Numbered from the stretch's first letter, positions 1-9,823 are shown. The stretch: DNA of 64,000 nucleotides from Bacillus sp. 1NLA3E (GCF_000242895.2 NC_021171.1:3134001-3198000), one strand, 5' to 3'. A program made the numbers and translations. Notes: generated by a model not told the origin, from the sequence alone.

Positions 1-58
1 TTATGACACAACAGTTAATACAGATTATGCTCATTTTCTCACCGCTAAATTGAGCAGA

Positions 59-535
59 TTATTTTATAGCCTTTAAATGTTGAAGATGGATTCCAATGTG
101 TCCTACACCAAGTATAATCACCGATACAGTAAGCCAAATCACCTTTCCATAAATACTTAATAATAGAAATGCCATTATTGGCAGGCTCGCACCTGCTACT
201 GGGAAGCCACAAAAACTGCCATAGAAGCTCTTTAAGGTGTGCTCACCTTTAAAATATCGAATCCAGTTCACCTCATACAAAAACATAATGACAAAGGAAA
301 TAACAAGCCAAATACTCCATAAATTAATCGAACCAATATTAAAATCACTAAAAATCAACGCAACACACGTTACGCAAACTTGTCCAACCCGTTCCAATAC
401 CAACAGTATCTTATTTTCCTTTATAACAATATCTTCATAGCCCACTGGTCTATTTTTAGTCCATATAATGTTGGGGATAAACAACATCAATAAATAAATC
501 AAACCTACATATGAAAATCCAAAATGTCCTATCAT
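59..535 (-). CDS. Predicted integral membrane protein, unknown function
   Basis: 158 aa, not recognised. Almost the whole chain is hydrophobic, with about five membrane-spanning stretches separated by short charged loops, and no extracellular domain or catalytic motif that I can see. The ATG is preceded by AAGGAGTAAGGTAG, so the ribosome binding site overlaps the stop codon of a short upstream reading frame (541-648) on the same strand, suggesting this gene was once the second of a coupled pair. It lies at the window edge, so its downstream context is unknown. Real gene likely; function not inferable. Confidence 0.7.
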   Translation of the reverse strand: MIGHFGFSYVGLIYLLMLFIPNIIWTKNRPVGYEDIVIKENKILLVLERVGQVCVTCVALIFSDFNIGSINLWSIWLVISFVIMFLYEVNWIRYFKGEHTLKSFYGSFCGFPVAGASLPIMAFLLLSIYGKVIWLTVSVIILGVGHIGIHLQHLKAIK

Positions 536-540
536 CTACC

Positions 541-648
541 TTACTCCTTATCTTGTAATATCTGCTTTGCCTCTTCACGCCGCTCCCATAAGCTTCGTTG
601 GCTTTGCTCCAAACTTGGCTTTTTAACCAAATAAAAAATAGAAATAGA
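541..648 (-). pseudogene. C-terminal remnant of an upstream gene (uncertain)
   Basis: An open frame with no ATG or GTG reads ...LEQSQRSLWERREEAKQIL... and ends in TAA inside the Shine-Dalgarno of the membrane protein gene at 59-535. The charged helical composition looks like a genuine protein C-terminus, and the coupling geometry is typical of operons, but a stop codon at 649-651 cuts it off from anything longer. Remaining bases 652-840 show nothing I can interpret. Could also be chance. Confidence 0.25.
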
Positions 649-842
649 CTACAGGAAAAACTCTATACAAATGAGGACCAGCAGATTTTTGAGACCGGTA
701 AATAATATAGCCCTAAGCACATTAACGGAGATTATTCCCATACTATTTCCTTCGACAATTAAGGAAATATTTCCTCTAAATCCGCTAACTTATGGAGGGA
801 TGTTTTGTATTTATTGAAAAGCACAAAAAATTAATCACTAAA

Positions 843-870
843 AAAAAGGATGCCAGATGACATCCTTTAA
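843..870 (-). terminator. Intrinsic terminator of brxA
   Basis: AAAGGATG and CATCCTTT arms around an 8-base loop, followed on the minus strand by a run of T. It sits about 40 bases past the brxA stop. Confidence 0.7.
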
Positions 871-911
871 TCGTTAAGCTATTTGAGCCAAACGCTTTCT
901 ATTTTTCTTTT

Positions 912-1346
912 TTAGCAATTACTTTCAAATGCTGTAAGTAGGTTATCCATGATTTCTTCCATTGAATGCCCTTCAATTTGGTAACGAGGGATAAAATGAA
1001 CGACTTCATTTCCTTTTAATAATGCCATTGAAGGTGAAGAAGGCTCGTAGCCTGAGAAAAACTCACGCATTTTAGCGGTTGCTTCTTTCTCCTGTCCTGC
1101 AAAAACCGTTACTAATTGATCCGGTTTATTCTCAGACTTCAATAATGCTTGAGTTATTGCTGGCCGTGCTAGCCCTGCCGCACAACCGCAAACAGAGTTA
1201 ACGACTACTAAGGTAGTGCCTTCAACATTACCCATGAACTGTTCTACATCTTCAACCGTTAATAGTTCTTTAAAACCCGCATCAACGAGTTCACTCCGCA
1301 TAGGCTTTACCATTTGTTTCATATATTCTTCATAAGCCATTGACAT
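912..1346 (-). CDS. brxA: Bacilliredoxin BrxA (YphP family)
   Basis: Thiol-disulfide protein that removes bacillithiol from S-bacillithiolated proteins in the cytosol after oxidative or hypochlorite stress. 144 aa, the usual family length. The defining Cys-Gly-Cys active site is at residues 53-55 (NSVCGCAAGLARP), within a thioredoxin-like fold. The N-terminus MSMAYEEYM and the PSSPSMALLKG and HFIPR segments resemble B. subtilis YphP (BrxA) more than its paralogue YqiW (BrxB). Start ATG is 7 bases after AGGAGGA. Monocistronic between its own terminator and the convergent-spaced cvfC-like gene upstream. Confidence 0.92.
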   Translation of the reverse strand: MSMAYEEYMKQMVKPMRSELVDAGFKELLTVEDVEQFMGNVEGTTLVVVNSVCGCAAGLARPAITQALLKSENKPDQLVTVFAGQEKEATAKMREFFSGYEPSSPSMALLKGNEVVHFIPRYQIEGHSMEEIMDNLLTAFESNC

Positions 1347-1483
1347 GTAAATTCCTCCTATTTAACCTTAGCAAGGTTGCTATCTGCTTTTAGCAGTGTA
1401 AGCATACTATATTCAATGCAATCAATGCAATCGGATTGCACACTTTAGCAAATTTCTGCAGTCATGTTCTTGAACTCAAAATA

Positions 1484-2620
1484 CTATTGCCCATCAGGGT
1501 TTCTGGCATCGGTCATTTGCTTCCAGACGGAACCTTTAGCTTCCTTCCCGCCTTCGATCCGTTCAATAGCCAACTTGATTTGCAAACTTACTTCAAATTC
1601 AGGATCGTTTTGTGCCTGTTTTAAAGCTGGTAAAGAGCGGTCATCACCTACTTCATATAAAAACATTGCCGCTCTCCAGCGAACCAGCTTGCTATCATCA
1701 GTTAAGGCCTTAACCATTTCAGATGTTGCCTCCACAAATCCAAGGTCTGACAAGCAATCACCAGCAGTTCGCCTAACTGTAACGGTCTTATCTCGTAAAG
1801 CTCGATATAATAATGGCAAAACTTGTGGATTCTTAATCATCCCTAAATAAACGGTTGCTAATCTTCGAATCGAAACCTTTTCATCACCTAACGCAATTTC
1901 AAGAACTGGCAAGTCTGTTAGGTCTGGATCCTCCATTTGTTCTAATAGACAATAGCGGTTTCGCCAGTCAGGGTGTTCTAAATCACGAAGAGACAATTTT
2001 AGACGGTTCAGATGAACTTTTTTATCCTGTTGGGATTGGTTTTGTTCGGCTTCAACAATTGATGTCAATCTGTCTTTAGGGTAAGCAGCCTGCAATTCCT
2101 CAACTAATTCATGACCAACCTGATTAATATCACCATAACGAACACCATACTCTTTCCATCTGCGCATGACGACAACATTATCTTCAGGCCTCTGAACTTT
2201 TTTAACTGTTTCGGTAAAGATTTCCGGTAACCCAAAGCGTTTTTCTTCATCTCCGTTCGTCAATTTCACTTGCATCGGGATCCCTTTATAAAGCTGAACC
2301 AAGACATTAATTTCACCATAATGGTCATTTTGTCTGGTACCCTTTTCAAGAGTTTGACTAGGAGTTTCCCCAAATGCTTGACGCACTTGTGGTAATATTT
2401 CCTTCCAATCAAATTTTGCATTTCTCTCAACCGCAAGAAAGTCAGCCACATGGTAAACTCCCTTAACCCCATTAATGTTGAGAATGGTTTTTATGATGGA
2501 AGGAGCATTTTCGCTTGTATCTTTTTTATAATTATTGCTTTTCCCCATTGGCAGTTCTTCATCCAAAATGATTTTCATTGTATTTGGACTAGGTGTGGGT
2601 TCAATCGCGTTAATTTTCAT
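1484..2620 (-). CDS. Conserved virulence factor C-like protein (NifU-N plus HEAT repeats), YpgR-like
   Basis: 378 aa. Residues ~1-90 match the Nfu/NifU N-terminal scaffold type domain (SPNTMKIIL..., then ADFLAVERNAKFDW); residues ~200-360 form HEAT-like helical repeats (DLPVLEIALGDEKVSIRRLA, and VLPLLYRALRDKTVTVRRTA). This two-part architecture is that of staphylococcal CvfC and B. subtilis YpgR; the molecular role is unknown, with Fe-S handling suggested only by the NifU-like domain. I chose the ATG at 2620 (MKINAIEP) rather than an upstream in-frame start because AAGGGTGAAGG lies directly in front of it and homology begins there. Neighbours brxA and ypgQ match the B. subtilis order. Confidence 0.82.
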   Translation of the reverse strand: MKINAIEPTPSPNTMKIILDEELPMGKSNNYKKDTSENAPSIIKTILNINGVKGVYHVADFLAVERNAKFDWKEILPQVRQAFGETPSQTLEKGTRQNDHYGEINVLVQLYKGIPMQVKLTNGDEEKRFGLPEIFTETVKKVQRPEDNVVVMRRWKEYGVRYGDINQVGHELVEELQAAYPKDRLTSIVEAEQNQSQQDKKVHLNRLKLSLRDLEHPDWRNRYCLLEQMEDPDLTDLPVLEIALGDEKVSIRRLATVYLGMIKNPQVLPLLYRALRDKTVTVRRTAGDCLSDLGFVEATSEMVKALTDDSKLVRWRAAMFLYEVGDDRSLPALKQAQNDPEFEVSLQIKLAIERIEGGKEAKGSVWKQMTDARNPDGQ

Positions 2621-2713
2621 TTCCTTCACCCTTCGCACTACGTTTATAGTGTTAATCAATTTAATGTTATCACATAGTGGTGATGGATTTCATTTTTGAA
2701 AGCTCCAAAGATA

Positions 2714-2745
2714 GGAAAAAGAGCCCAGATATCGGGCTCTTTTCA
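2714..2745 (-). terminator. Terminator after yfmR-like gene
   Basis: AAAAAGAGCCC / GGGCTCTTTTC hairpin with a 7-base loop, T-rich on both sides; it ends the ypgQ-yfmR transcript on the minus strand. Confidence 0.8.
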
Positions 2746-2760
2746 TAACAGACATTTGTA

Positions 2761-4644
2761 TCACTCATTTTCAGCTAACTCTGATAAATAGCTCCATCTC
2801 TCAATCAGCTGCTCAAGCTGTATATTTAAGCTCGCTTCCTCATCCATCAACTTCTGAGCTTTTTCAAAATCACTGCCAGTTTTAACAATCTCTGCACCAA
2901 TTTCTTCAATCCGGGATTCAACGCTGACAATATTGTCATCAATCTCTGCCCATTCTTTTTTCTCCATATAGGTCATTTTTTTCTTTTTCTGTTTTTCCTG
3001 TTGAGGCTCTTTTGCCTGTATGGATCCTACTTTTTCTGGTTGCTTTGTTGATTGTTTCTCCAAATACTCTGTGTAGCTGCCATAATATGAATCCGTTTCC
3101 CCTGCCCCTTTTAATATTAAAAGCTGGTCAACCACTTTATCCAGAAAGTAGCGGTCATGGGAAACGGTTATGACCACGCCTGGGAATTCTTCTAAATAAT
3201 CCTCTAAAACCGTCAATGTTTGCGTGTCCAAATCGTTTGTAGGCTCATCAAGTAAAAGCACATTTGGCGCTGTTAGTAACAGCTTCAGTAAATATAGACG
3301 GCGTTTTTCCCCACCTGAAAGTTTTCGAATCAGTGTTCCGTGCGAATTTAATGGGAACAAGAATCTTTCAAGCATCTGTGCGGCGGAAATCATTTTCCCA
3401 TCAGATGTATGAATAACTTCGGCGGTTTCCTTCACATATTCAATCATTCGTTTGTTTTCGTCCATATCTTCATTTTCTTGCGTGTAATATGCTAGTTTAA
3501 CTGTTTGCCCGACCGTTACCTCACCGGAATCTAACGGGATCCTTCCAGTCAATATATTGAGCACCGTTGATTTTCCGGTTCCATTGCGACCAATAATTCC
3601 GATCCGATCGCCCGGTTTGATAAGTAAATCAAAATCCTTTAGAATCCGAAGGTTCCCATATTGTTTGGAAGCCGATATTAACTCAAATACTTGCTTTCCA
3701 AGGCGACTGCCATTTAAAGATAAGTCTAGTTTATCTGTGCTTTTAACGGCAGCAAGTTCATCATCTAACTTATCAAACCGCTGGATTCGTGCTTTTTGTT
3801 TTGTACTTCTAGCCTTAGCCCCTCGTCTGATCCATTCTAGTTCACGACGATAAAGGTTTCGTTGTTTCTCCAAGGTAGCTGCATCATTTTCTTCTCGTAC
3901 TGCCTTTGCCTCGAGAAATGCGGCATAATTGCCTTTATAGCTGTACAAATTCCCTTTATCTAACTCAAAAATCCGATTGGTTACCCGGTCTAAGAAATAA
4001 CGATCATGTGTGACAAGTAATAGCGCACCTTGGTAGCGACTTAAATAATCTTCCAACCATTTTACAGACTCATAATCTAAATGGTTGGTAGGTTCATCTA
4101 GAATTAACAAATCAGGTGCCTGTATTAGTACCTGGGCGAGGGCAACCCGCTTCTTTTGACCACCTGAGCACTCCACAATTTTTTTCTGAAAGTCTTCTAT
4201 TCCAAGCTTTGTTAAGATGGCTTTCGCATTCGCACTAGCATCCCAGCCATTTTCGGCATCCATTCGCTTCTGTAATTCAAAAAGCCTATGTTGTACATCC
4301 GAGTCCTCTGGATTCTCATTAAGATCAAGTAAGGCTTGTTCATACTCTCGCAACTGCTTAAGAATTGGGGCATCTCCCTCAAACACTTGCTCTAACACAG
4401 TTAACTCACCAGTTAATTCTGGTTGCTGCGATAAATAGGAAATCTGATAGTCTTTTGGCTTAATCATTTCTCCACTATCAGGCAAATCAATCCCGGCGAC
4501 TATTTTCAACAGAGAAGACTTTCCTGTTCCGTTTACGCCAATTAACCCAACCCGATCTTTTTCGGAAATGGTAAAGGAAAGGTCTTGAAATAACTGCTTT
4601 TCCCCATATGTTTTTGAAACATTTTCTATCGAAATCATTTTCAT
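2761..4644 (-). CDS. yfmR: ABC-F ATPase, YfmR/Uup type
   Basis: Soluble ribosome-associated ATPase with two ABC cassettes and no membrane domain. Walker A GVNGTGKSSLLK (~res 35) and GRNGTGKSTVLN (~350); signatures CSGGQKKR and LSGGEKRR; Walker B LLILDEPTNHLD and VLLLDEPTNDLD; the arginine-rich inter-domain linker lies between them. A ~90-residue charged coiled coil at the C-terminus (EKKEWAEIDDNIVSVESRIE) is typical of Uup/YfmR, whose B. subtilis member relieves ribosome stalling together with EF-P. 627 aa from the ATG at 4644, which overlaps the ypgQ stop in an ATGA quartet, indicating translational coupling. Assignment to YfmR rather than another ABC-F paralogue rests on length and the C-terminal coiled coil. 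Confidence 0.88.
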   Translation of the reverse strand: MKMISIENVSKTYGEKQLFQDLSFTISEKDRVGLIGVNGTGKSSLLKIVAGIDLPDSGEMIKPKDYQISYLSQQPELTGELTVLEQVFEGDAPILKQLREYEQALLDLNENPEDSDVQHRLFELQKRMDAENGWDASANAKAILTKLGIEDFQKKIVECSGGQKKRVALAQVLIQAPDLLILDEPTNHLDYESVKWLEDYLSRYQGALLLVTHDRYFLDRVTNRIFELDKGNLYSYKGNYAAFLEAKAVREENDAATLEKQRNLYRRELEWIRRGAKARSTKQKARIQRFDKLDDELAAVKSTDKLDLSLNGSRLGKQVFELISASKQYGNLRILKDFDLLIKPGDRIGIIGRNGTGKSTVLNILTGRIPLDSGEVTVGQTVKLAYYTQENEDMDENKRMIEYVKETAEVIHTSDGKMISAAQMLERFLFPLNSHGTLIRKLSGGEKRRLYLLKLLLTAPNVLLLDEPTNDLDTQTLTVLEDYLEEFPGVVITVSHDRYFLDKVVDQLLILKGAGETDSYYGSYTEYLEKQSTKQPEKVGSIQAKEPQQEKQKKKKMTYMEKKEWAEIDDNIVSVESRIEEIGAEIVKTGSDFEKAQKLMDEEASLNIQLEQLIERWSYLSELAENE

Positions 4645-5291
4645 GCTTGACCATCCCATTCACTATAAAATTCTTGCAGATACATTTCCATAAAGCGATG
4701 TCGTCTCTCTGCGATTTTTTTTGCCGTATTTGTATGGAGCAGATCTCTTAGTTTTAGTAATTTTTCATAAAAGTGGTGGATGGAGGAAGACCTTCCGTTG
4801 CGATACTCGTTGATTGTCATTTCGGACCTAACGGTTATCATTGGATCATAAATGGCTTGTCCCTTGTGCCCACCATAAGCAAATGTTCTAGCAATTCCAA
4901 TCGCTCCAAGCGCATCAAGGCGATCAGCATCCTGAACTATTTTCGCCTCAACTGAAGTTAATTCTACCTTTCGTCCACCCTTATAAGAAATCGAAGTAAT
5001 AATTTCATTTATACGCTCTCTCACAATCTTACTTAAAGATAGACCATCAAAAAAACTAGCTAATATCTCAAATCCAGCTGCTTCGCTTTCATTGAGTTTA
5101 CCATCTGGAATATCATGGAGTAGTGCCGCCATCTCAATCACAAATGGGTCACCGGCTTTTTCTTGCTCACAAATATATAAAGCGTTCTTTCGCACACGTT
5201 CAATATGATACCAGTCGTGACCAGTACAATCTTGTCCAAGGGATTTTTTTACAAATTCCTCAGTTATTAGTATGACATCTTTTTCTATCAC
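4641..5291 (-). CDS. ypgQ: HD-domain phosphohydrolase YpgQ
   Basis: 216-aa cytosolic metal-dependent hydrolase. HD signature: H in GHDWYHIERV (~res 27), HD in ALLHDIPDGKL (~60) and D in IVQDADRLDALGAIGIARTF (~125), giving the H...HD...D metal set. The B. subtilis homologue has been described as a Mn-dependent nucleotide pyrophosphohydrolase; the in vivo substrate is unclear. Three in-frame starts (GTG-TTG-GTG) follow AGAAGG; I prefer the GTG at 5291, which gives the best spacing. Its stop overlaps the ABC-F start, forming a two-gene operon. Confidence 0.85.
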   Translation of the reverse strand: MIEKDVILITEEFVKKSLGQDCTGHDWYHIERVRKNALYICEQEKAGDPFVIEMAALLHDIPDGKLNESEAAGFEILASFFDGLSLSKIVRERINEIITSISYKGGRKVELTSVEAKIVQDADRLDALGAIGIARTFAYGGHKGQAIYDPMITVRSEMTINEYRNGRSSSIHHFYEKLLKLRDLLHTNTAKKIAERRHRFMEMYLQEFYSEWDGQA

Positions 5292-5352
5292 CAACACCTT
5301 CTTTCATTCCGAAGTCTATTTTATCACGAAGAGCGGTAAGAGAAGAAAATTT

Positions 5353-5380
5353 GAAAAAAAAAGTGCCCAAAATGAGCACC
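5353..5380 (-). terminator. Terminator of the fhs operon
   Basis: Minus strand GTGC...GCAC hairpin followed by nine T. Short stem but a strong T-run, 80 bases beyond the stop of the 5462-5992 gene. Confidence 0.5.
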
Positions 5381-5461
5381 GGTTGTCAATATCGTCAAAC
5401 CATCTCAGCATTTGCATGGCTTGACTAATTTCATATGTTTAAGGGTGAAAAAAATTCAACA

Positions 5462-5992
5462 TTACTTAATTATTTTACTCAAATCCCTGAGCGACTTTAT
5501 CATAAAATCTACCATAGTGGTTAGGTCATCAATCTGATCTTCGTAAATAAGGCGATTGAACTTAATCGTGACAACGTTTTTTATTTTTGTTTGGTTTTCA
5601 AAAGGCACCATTTGGATGAGCTGATCAATGTTGCGGCTATCTCCCCATATTTCAAATAAGGCCTTTTTGATATCTTTGAAAATAGAAAATTCATTCGGAT
5701 GTTCCAGCTCAAATTTCACTGCAACATGGCAGCCTGCAGTTTTTTCTGATAATGTGGCCGGGAGAAGTTCAGCTGCAAGATTTTCAAGTTTAGCTTCTAA
5801 AACCCAGATTGCCGTAATTTTTTTACCTCGATTAACTTTATCAACAAAAGAGATTTCAAATCTTCTTTCGAGTTTTGCTAAATTTATGATATCATTGCGG
5901 TCTGTTACGAGAATTTCTCCGCTAAAGTCTCGGTCATAGACAGCGCCTTCGATTACAATCTTAAGATTTTCGAAAGCAGTCGGATCAAACAT
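5462..5992 (-). CDS. Conserved hypothetical protein downstream of fhs
   Basis: 176 aa, soluble, mixed alpha/beta, no signal peptide or membrane segment, not recognised. One internal Cys (TAGCHVAVKFELEHP) and a central segment IFKDIKKALFEIWGD that looks helical; no catalytic motif is evident. ATG at 5992 is 8 bases after GGGGGA; the apparent longer frame beginning with TTG has no better site. The gene begins 18 bases after the fhs stop and shares its terminator, so it is probably co-transcribed with formate-THF ligase, but a link to one-carbon metabolism is only positional. Confidence 0.72.
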   Translation of the reverse strand: MFDPTAFENLKIVIEGAVYDRDFSGEILVTDRNDIINLAKLERRFEISFVDKVNRGKKITAIWVLEAKLENLAAELLPATLSEKTAGCHVAVKFELEHPNEFSIFKDIKKALFEIWGDSRNIDQLIQMVPFENQTKIKNVVTIKFNRLIYEDQIDDLTTMVDFMIKSLRDLSKIIK

Positions 5993-6010
5993 TACCAAAT
6001 TCCCCCTATC

Positions 6011-7699
6011 TTAGAACAAACCTACCGCATTTCCATTATCATCAATGTCCATGTTTAATGCAGCTGGTTTTTTTGGCAGACCGGGCATCGTCATCACGTC
6101 ACCTGTCAGCGCAACGATGAAGCCTGCTCCAATTGACGGCTTCAATTCGCGGACCTGAATAATAAAGTCCGTTGGTCGACCAAGTTTTTTGGGGTCATCC
6201 GATAGTGAGTATTGCGTTTTCGCCATACAAATCGGCAAATCCCCCCATCCATATGACTCAAATTCCTTCATTTGGTTTTGGGCTTTTGTAGAAAACTCGA
6301 CATCTTTACCTCCATATACCTTTTGAACAATGGTCCTTATTTTAACATTGATTGGATCAGATAAAAGATATAATGGCTGAAAACTTGATTCATTTTTATC
6401 CAAAACTTTTAACAGAGTTTGGGCAAGTTCAATACCGCCCTCTCCCCCTTTTTCCCAAACTTCAGTTAGAGCAACCGGGTAGTTTTGTCCATCACAATAG
6501 GATAACAATGTATTAATTTCCGCATCAGAATCACTGACAAACCGGTTAATGGCTACGACAAAGGGTAACCCAAAACTGGTTATGGTTTCAACATGCTTCT
6601 TTAAGTTTGCTAAACCTGCAATTAATGCCTCAACGTTCTCGTCGTTAAGTTCGGATTTTTGTAACCCTCCATGCATTTTCAAGGCACGAATGGTAGCTAC
6701 AATCACTACTGCCTCCGGTTCAAAACCCGCACTTCTTGTTTTAATATGTAAAAACTTTTCAGCACCGAGATCCGCTCCAAAGCCCGCTTCAGTTATGACA
6801 TAATCTGCAAGTTTTGCTGCAGCAGTGGTCGCAATAATACTATTACAGCCATGGGCAATATTCGCAAATGGTCCACCATGAATGAGAGCTGGTGTATGTT
6901 CAATTGTTTGAACTAGGTTTGGCTTTATGGCTTCTTTTAATAAAAGCGCTAAAACGCCAGCAACGCCTAAATCACCCACAGTTACTGGTTGCTTTTGAAC
7001 ATTGTAAGCCACTACCATTTTCGATAGACGCTTCTTTAAATCATGAATATCAGTTGCTAAACATAAAACAGCCATAATCTCAGAAGCAACCGTTATATCG
7101 AAACCATCCTCACGGGGAACACCTTGTAATGGTCCGCCAAGTCCAATTAAAACATGTCTGAGCGCACGATCATTTAAGTCTAAAGCACGTTTCCAAACGA
7201 TCCGTCGCTGATCAATTTTCAATTCATTTCCTTGTTGCAGGTGATTATCGATAAGAGCTGCAAGCGCATTATTTGCGGATGTAATCGCATGAATATCCCC
7301 TGTAAAATGAAGATTAATATCTTCCATTGGAAGAACTTGAGCATTTCCGCCCCCAGTTGCGCCGCCTTTCATTCCCATTGTTGGGCCAAGAGAAGGCTCG
7401 CGCATGGCAATGATTACTTTTTCTCCAAGGGCATGAAGCGCATCACCAAGACCGACAGTAACAGTTGATTTCCCTTCACCCGCAGGTGTGGGATTAATAG
7501 AGGTGACTAGGATCACTTTTCCATTTTTATTCGTATGTACTTTTTTCAATGCTTGGTTTGAGAGTTTCGCTTTATATTTCCCAAAGAGTTCAATATCATC
7601 CTCACCAAGACCAAGGTTTGCAGCAATTTCAACTATTGGTTTCATTTGTGAAGTCTGGGCAATTTCAATATCTGATTTAATCCTCATATGTGTTGTCAT
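6011..7699 (-). CDS. fhs: Formate-tetrahydrofolate ligase
   Basis: Cytosolic enzyme that makes 10-formyl-THF from formate, THF and ATP, feeding purine synthesis and initiator-tRNA formylation. 562 aa, standard length. The P-loop [18 protein letters not shown] is near residue 65; [18 protein letters not shown] and NFANIAHG-like segment ([14 protein letters not shown]) are family signatures. The start is the ATG at 7699 ([15 protein letters not shown]), preceded by GGGGGAAT; the upstream in-frame ATG lies inside that ribosome binding site. Followed after a short gap by a hypothetical gene in the same transcript. B. subtilis itself lacks fhs as far as I recall, so this is lineage-specific content. 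Confidence 0.95.
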   Translation of the reverse strand: MTTHMRIKSDIEIAQTSQMKPIVEIAANLGLGEDDIELFGKYKAKLSNQALKKVHTNKNGKVILVTSINPTPAGEGKSTVTVGLGDALHALGEKVIIAMREPSLGPTMGMKGGATGGGNAQVLPMEDINLHFTGDIHAITSANNALAALIDNHLQQGNELKIDQRRIVWKRALDLNDRALRHVLIGLGGPLQGVPREDGFDITVASEIMAVLCLATDIHDLKKRLSKMVVAYNVQKQPVTVGDLGVAGVLALLLKEAIKPNLVQTIEHTPALIHGGPFANIAHGCNSIIATTAAAKLADYVITEAGFGADLGAEKFLHIKTRSAGFEPEAVVIVATIRALKMHGGLQKSELNDENVEALIAGLANLKKHVETITSFGLPFVVAINRFVSDSDAEINTLLSYCDGQNYPVALTEVWEKGGEGGIELAQTLLKVLDKNESSFQPLYLLSDPINVKIRTIVQKVYGGKDVEFSTKAQNQMKEFESYGWGDLPICMAKTQYSLSDDPKKLGRPTDFIIQVRELKPSIGAGFIVALTGDVMTMPGLPKKPAALNMDIDDNGNAVGLF

Positions 7700-7805
7700 T
7701 CTAAATTCCCCCATGGTAGTTATCAGGTTTGCAATATTATTTTACCATTAATTGAAGCAATCTAATTGATAAAAATTTTACATCTTTACTTTTAACATGA
7801 AATGA

Positions 7806-7835
7806 TTGAAAAGAACTGATCATTGTCTATATAAT
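7806..7835 (+). promoter_or_regulatory. Sigma-A type promoter of metA
   Basis: TTGAAA at 7806-7811 and TATAAT at 7830-7835 with an 18-base spacer; transcription would start ~30 bases before the TTG start codon. No SAM or T-box riboswitch fits in the short leader. Confidence 0.65.
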
Positions 7836-7872
7836 AGAAATAACCTGAAAATTCATACTGGGAGTTGATAAT

Positions 7873-8781
7873 TTGCCAATCAGAATACCAAAGCTACTTC
7901 CTGCCAGAGAAATTCTCGAATCAGAAAATATATTTGTTATGGAAGATGAAAGGGCTATGCAACAAGATATTCGCCCACTCAATATATTAATCTTAAATTT
8001 AATGCCGGAAAAAGAACGAACAGAAGCACAATTACTTCGTTTGCTAGGGAATACATCTTTACAGGTGAATGTTACTTTTCTACAAACTGCTACTCATGTA
8101 TCAAAAAACACTAGCAAATATCATCTTGAACAGTTTTATTCAACTTTTTCAGAGGTAAAACATCGAAAATATGATGGAATGATTATTACAGGAGCCCCTG
8201 TAGAACTGTTTACCTTTGAAGAGGTCGATTACTGGAACGAGCTAACCGAAATAATGGATTGGACGAAGACTAATGTGACGTCTACACTCCATATTTGTTG
8301 GGGGGCACAGGCTGCCCTGTACTACCATTATGGAATCGATAAATTTGAGCTTCCTAGGAAATGTTACGGCCTGTTCTATCACAAATTATATGACAAAACC
8401 GTCAAACTATTAAGAGGCTTCGATGATATTTTTCTTGCCCCACATTCTCGGTACACCGATGTATCGATGCAAGCCATTAATGCATGTAGTGATCTTAAAC
8501 TATTAGCTGCCTCAGATGAAGCCGGAGCATTTATAGTTTCTTCCTTAAACGGAAAACAAATCATGGTTACCGGGCATTTAGAATATGATGTTGACACACT
8601 TGCTGAAGAATACGAACGGGATACGAAAAAAGGGTTAGACATTCACCTCCCTGAAAATTACTATCCAAATGATAATCCAGAAAATCAACCAGCAAACCTT
8701 TGGCGATCACATGCCCATCTATTTTTCTCAAATTGGCTAAATTACTATGTTTATCAAGAAACACCCTATGAGTGGGATTGA
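7873..8781 (+). CDS. metAA: Homoserine O-acetyltransferase (MetA family)
   Basis: First committed step of methionine synthesis from homoserine. 302 aa, glutamine-amidotransferase-like fold, catalytic Cys142 in [11 protein letters not shown]. Residue 111 is Glu ([10 protein letters not shown]); in this family Glu111 has been tied to acetyl-CoA use and Gly to succinyl-CoA, so the acetyl form is predicted although many annotations say succinyltransferase. Translation starts at TTG 7873 after GGGAG. Stands alone with its own promoter and terminator between two oppositely oriented genes. Confidence 0.93.
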   Translation: MPIRIPKLLPAREILESENIFVMEDERAMQQDIRPLNILILNLMPEKERTEAQLLRLLGNTSLQVNVTFLQTATHVSKNTSKYHLEQFYSTFSEVKHRKYDGMIITGAPVELFTFEEVDYWNELTEIMDWTKTNVTSTLHICWGAQAALYYHYGIDKFELPRKCYGLFYHKLYDKTVKLLRGFDDIFLAPHSRYTDVSMQAINACSDLKLLAASDEAGAFIVSSLNGKQIMVTGHLEYDVDTLAEEYERDTKKGLDIHLPENYYPNDNPENQPANLWRSHAHLFFSNWLNYYVYQETPYEWD

Positions 8782-8794
8782 GATTAAGATATAC

Positions 8795-8836
8795 AAAATG
8801 ACCGGAGGAACTCCTTCCGGTCATTATTTGTTTTTA
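8795..8836 (+). terminator. Terminator of metA
   Basis: AATGACCGGA...TCCGGTCATT hairpin followed by a T-rich stretch; also suitable for the convergent methyltransferase gene. Confidence 0.8.
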
Positions 8837-8837
8837 A

Positions 8838-9527
8838 TCAATGTTTATTATTAAGTTGAAACATAAACACCCATATAAATGAAAGGGCTTGTTTCAAATC
8901 AGTAGATAGGGATCCAAGTTGAAGTTGATCAGCACCGCGTTTATAAACACCATATTCAGCAACTTTTGAAAAGCCATTTTCACTTGCTAATTTTTCAAAT
9001 TCCCACGGCATCATCGTATTACAAATTACCTGTTCCCCGTATAGTCTTTGATAGCTGTTTACTCGAGGCATCGCTGTTGGCCCTAAAATTCCAAAACAAG
9101 CATATCCTTCTTTTTTTACAATTCTTTTCGTTTCTAATAAAACTGATAACGGATTTTCCGTCCATTCAAGTGAATTTATAGCAATAATCGCATCAAAGTG
9201 GCTGTCAGGGACTGCCAAAATTGCTATATCCCCTTTAACAAATTGCAATGAAGAGGCTTTCTCCAAGCTTTTTGCTCTTTCAATCATTTCGTGAGAAACA
9301 TCCATTCCAGTTACATGATAACCTGAACTAGCCAGCTTAAACGATCCATAACCATCACCACAACCTAAATCGCATACACTTTTCCCATCAGAAACATGAC
9401 TTTTAAAAAACGAGATAACGTCTTTTCGGCTTCCAGTCTCCCACATTTCTTTACTTTTAGAATTCCAAGAACTAGCCCTTTCATTCCATTGTTTTTCCGC
9501 TTCTTCGGTCCAATCAAAATCTACCAT
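8838..9527 (-). CDS. Class I SAM-dependent methyltransferase
   Basis: 229 aa, soluble. Motif I VCDLGCGDGYG (~res 51-61) binds AdoMet; motif II acidic residue in VTGMDVSHEMIERA (~75); FDAIIAINSLEWTENP (~112) is motif IV. The fold is the common methyltransferase-11 type; the substrate is unknown. ATG at 9527 is behind GAGGGTAAT. Convergent with metA across a shared hairpin, no operon partner. Could act on a small molecule (quinone- or polyketide-type); nothing in the sequence decides. Confidence 0.8.
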   Translation of the reverse strand: MVDFDWTEEAEKQWNERASSWNSKSKEMWETGSRKDVISFFKSHVSDGKSVCDLGCGDGYGSFKLASSGYHVTGMDVSHEMIERAKSLEKASSLQFVKGDIAILAVPDSHFDAIIAINSLEWTENPLSVLLETKRIVKKEGYACFGILGPTAMPRVNSYQRLYGEQVICNTMMPWEFEKLASENGFSKVAEYGVYKRGADQLQLGSLSTDLKQALSFIWVFMFQLNNKH

Positions 9528-9665
9528 ATTACCCTCATTTCTACATATGTATTTGTGTGAATTTTTTAACTATTCTATTAATATTTCGATACATCTAAGA
9601 TTTTTTCCTGTTTGTTTATATTTTTTCTAGACGAAAAACACTCAACTTAGATAGGAGTGAGATTA

Positions 9666-9776
9666 ATGGCAGGTGAAAAAGTTGGAGTCCATCGCAATCA
9701 TGTTGGGGAAATCTTGATCCTGAAAATCGAGCATTTATTTCACCTCGAAAGTTCGACTAACAAAGGCTTTTGTTGA
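9666..9776 (+). CDS. Possible micro-ORF, maybe a decayed DUF3892-type gene
   Basis: ATAGGAGTGAG precedes an ATG opening a 36-codon frame that begins MAGEKVGVHRNHVGEIL. The first ~20 residues faintly recall the small Bacillus DUF3892 proteins (M-x-E-K-hydrophobic-V-R-x-N), but the remainder does not, and another frame downstream reads NLDPENRAFISPRKFD. Either a genuine tiny peptide or a frameshifted remnant. A terminator follows directly, which supports a transcript ending here. Confidence 0.3.
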   Translation: MAGEKVGVHRNHVGEILILKIEHLFHLESSTNKGFC

Positions 9777-9784
9777 ATAATAAA

Positions 9785-9823
9785 AAATAACGCTCGGAGA
9801 ATAAAATTCTCTGAGCGTTTTTC
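9785..9823. terminator. Bidirectional terminator (9666 ORF / mntR)
   Basis: CGCTCGGAGA / TCTCTGAGCG stem with an AT-rich loop; T-run on the plus strand and A-run on the other side so that it can stop both directions. Confidence 0.75.

Noticed and set aside
2-76. 24 open codons at the left window edge on the plus strand, ending TAA
   Set aside because: Could be the tail of a neighbouring gene, but 24 codons with no recognisable motif are not sufficient evidence.
7836-7872. Possible SAM riboswitch before metA
   Set aside because: The leader between the promoter and start codon is only about 30 bases, far too short, and has no S-box motifs.
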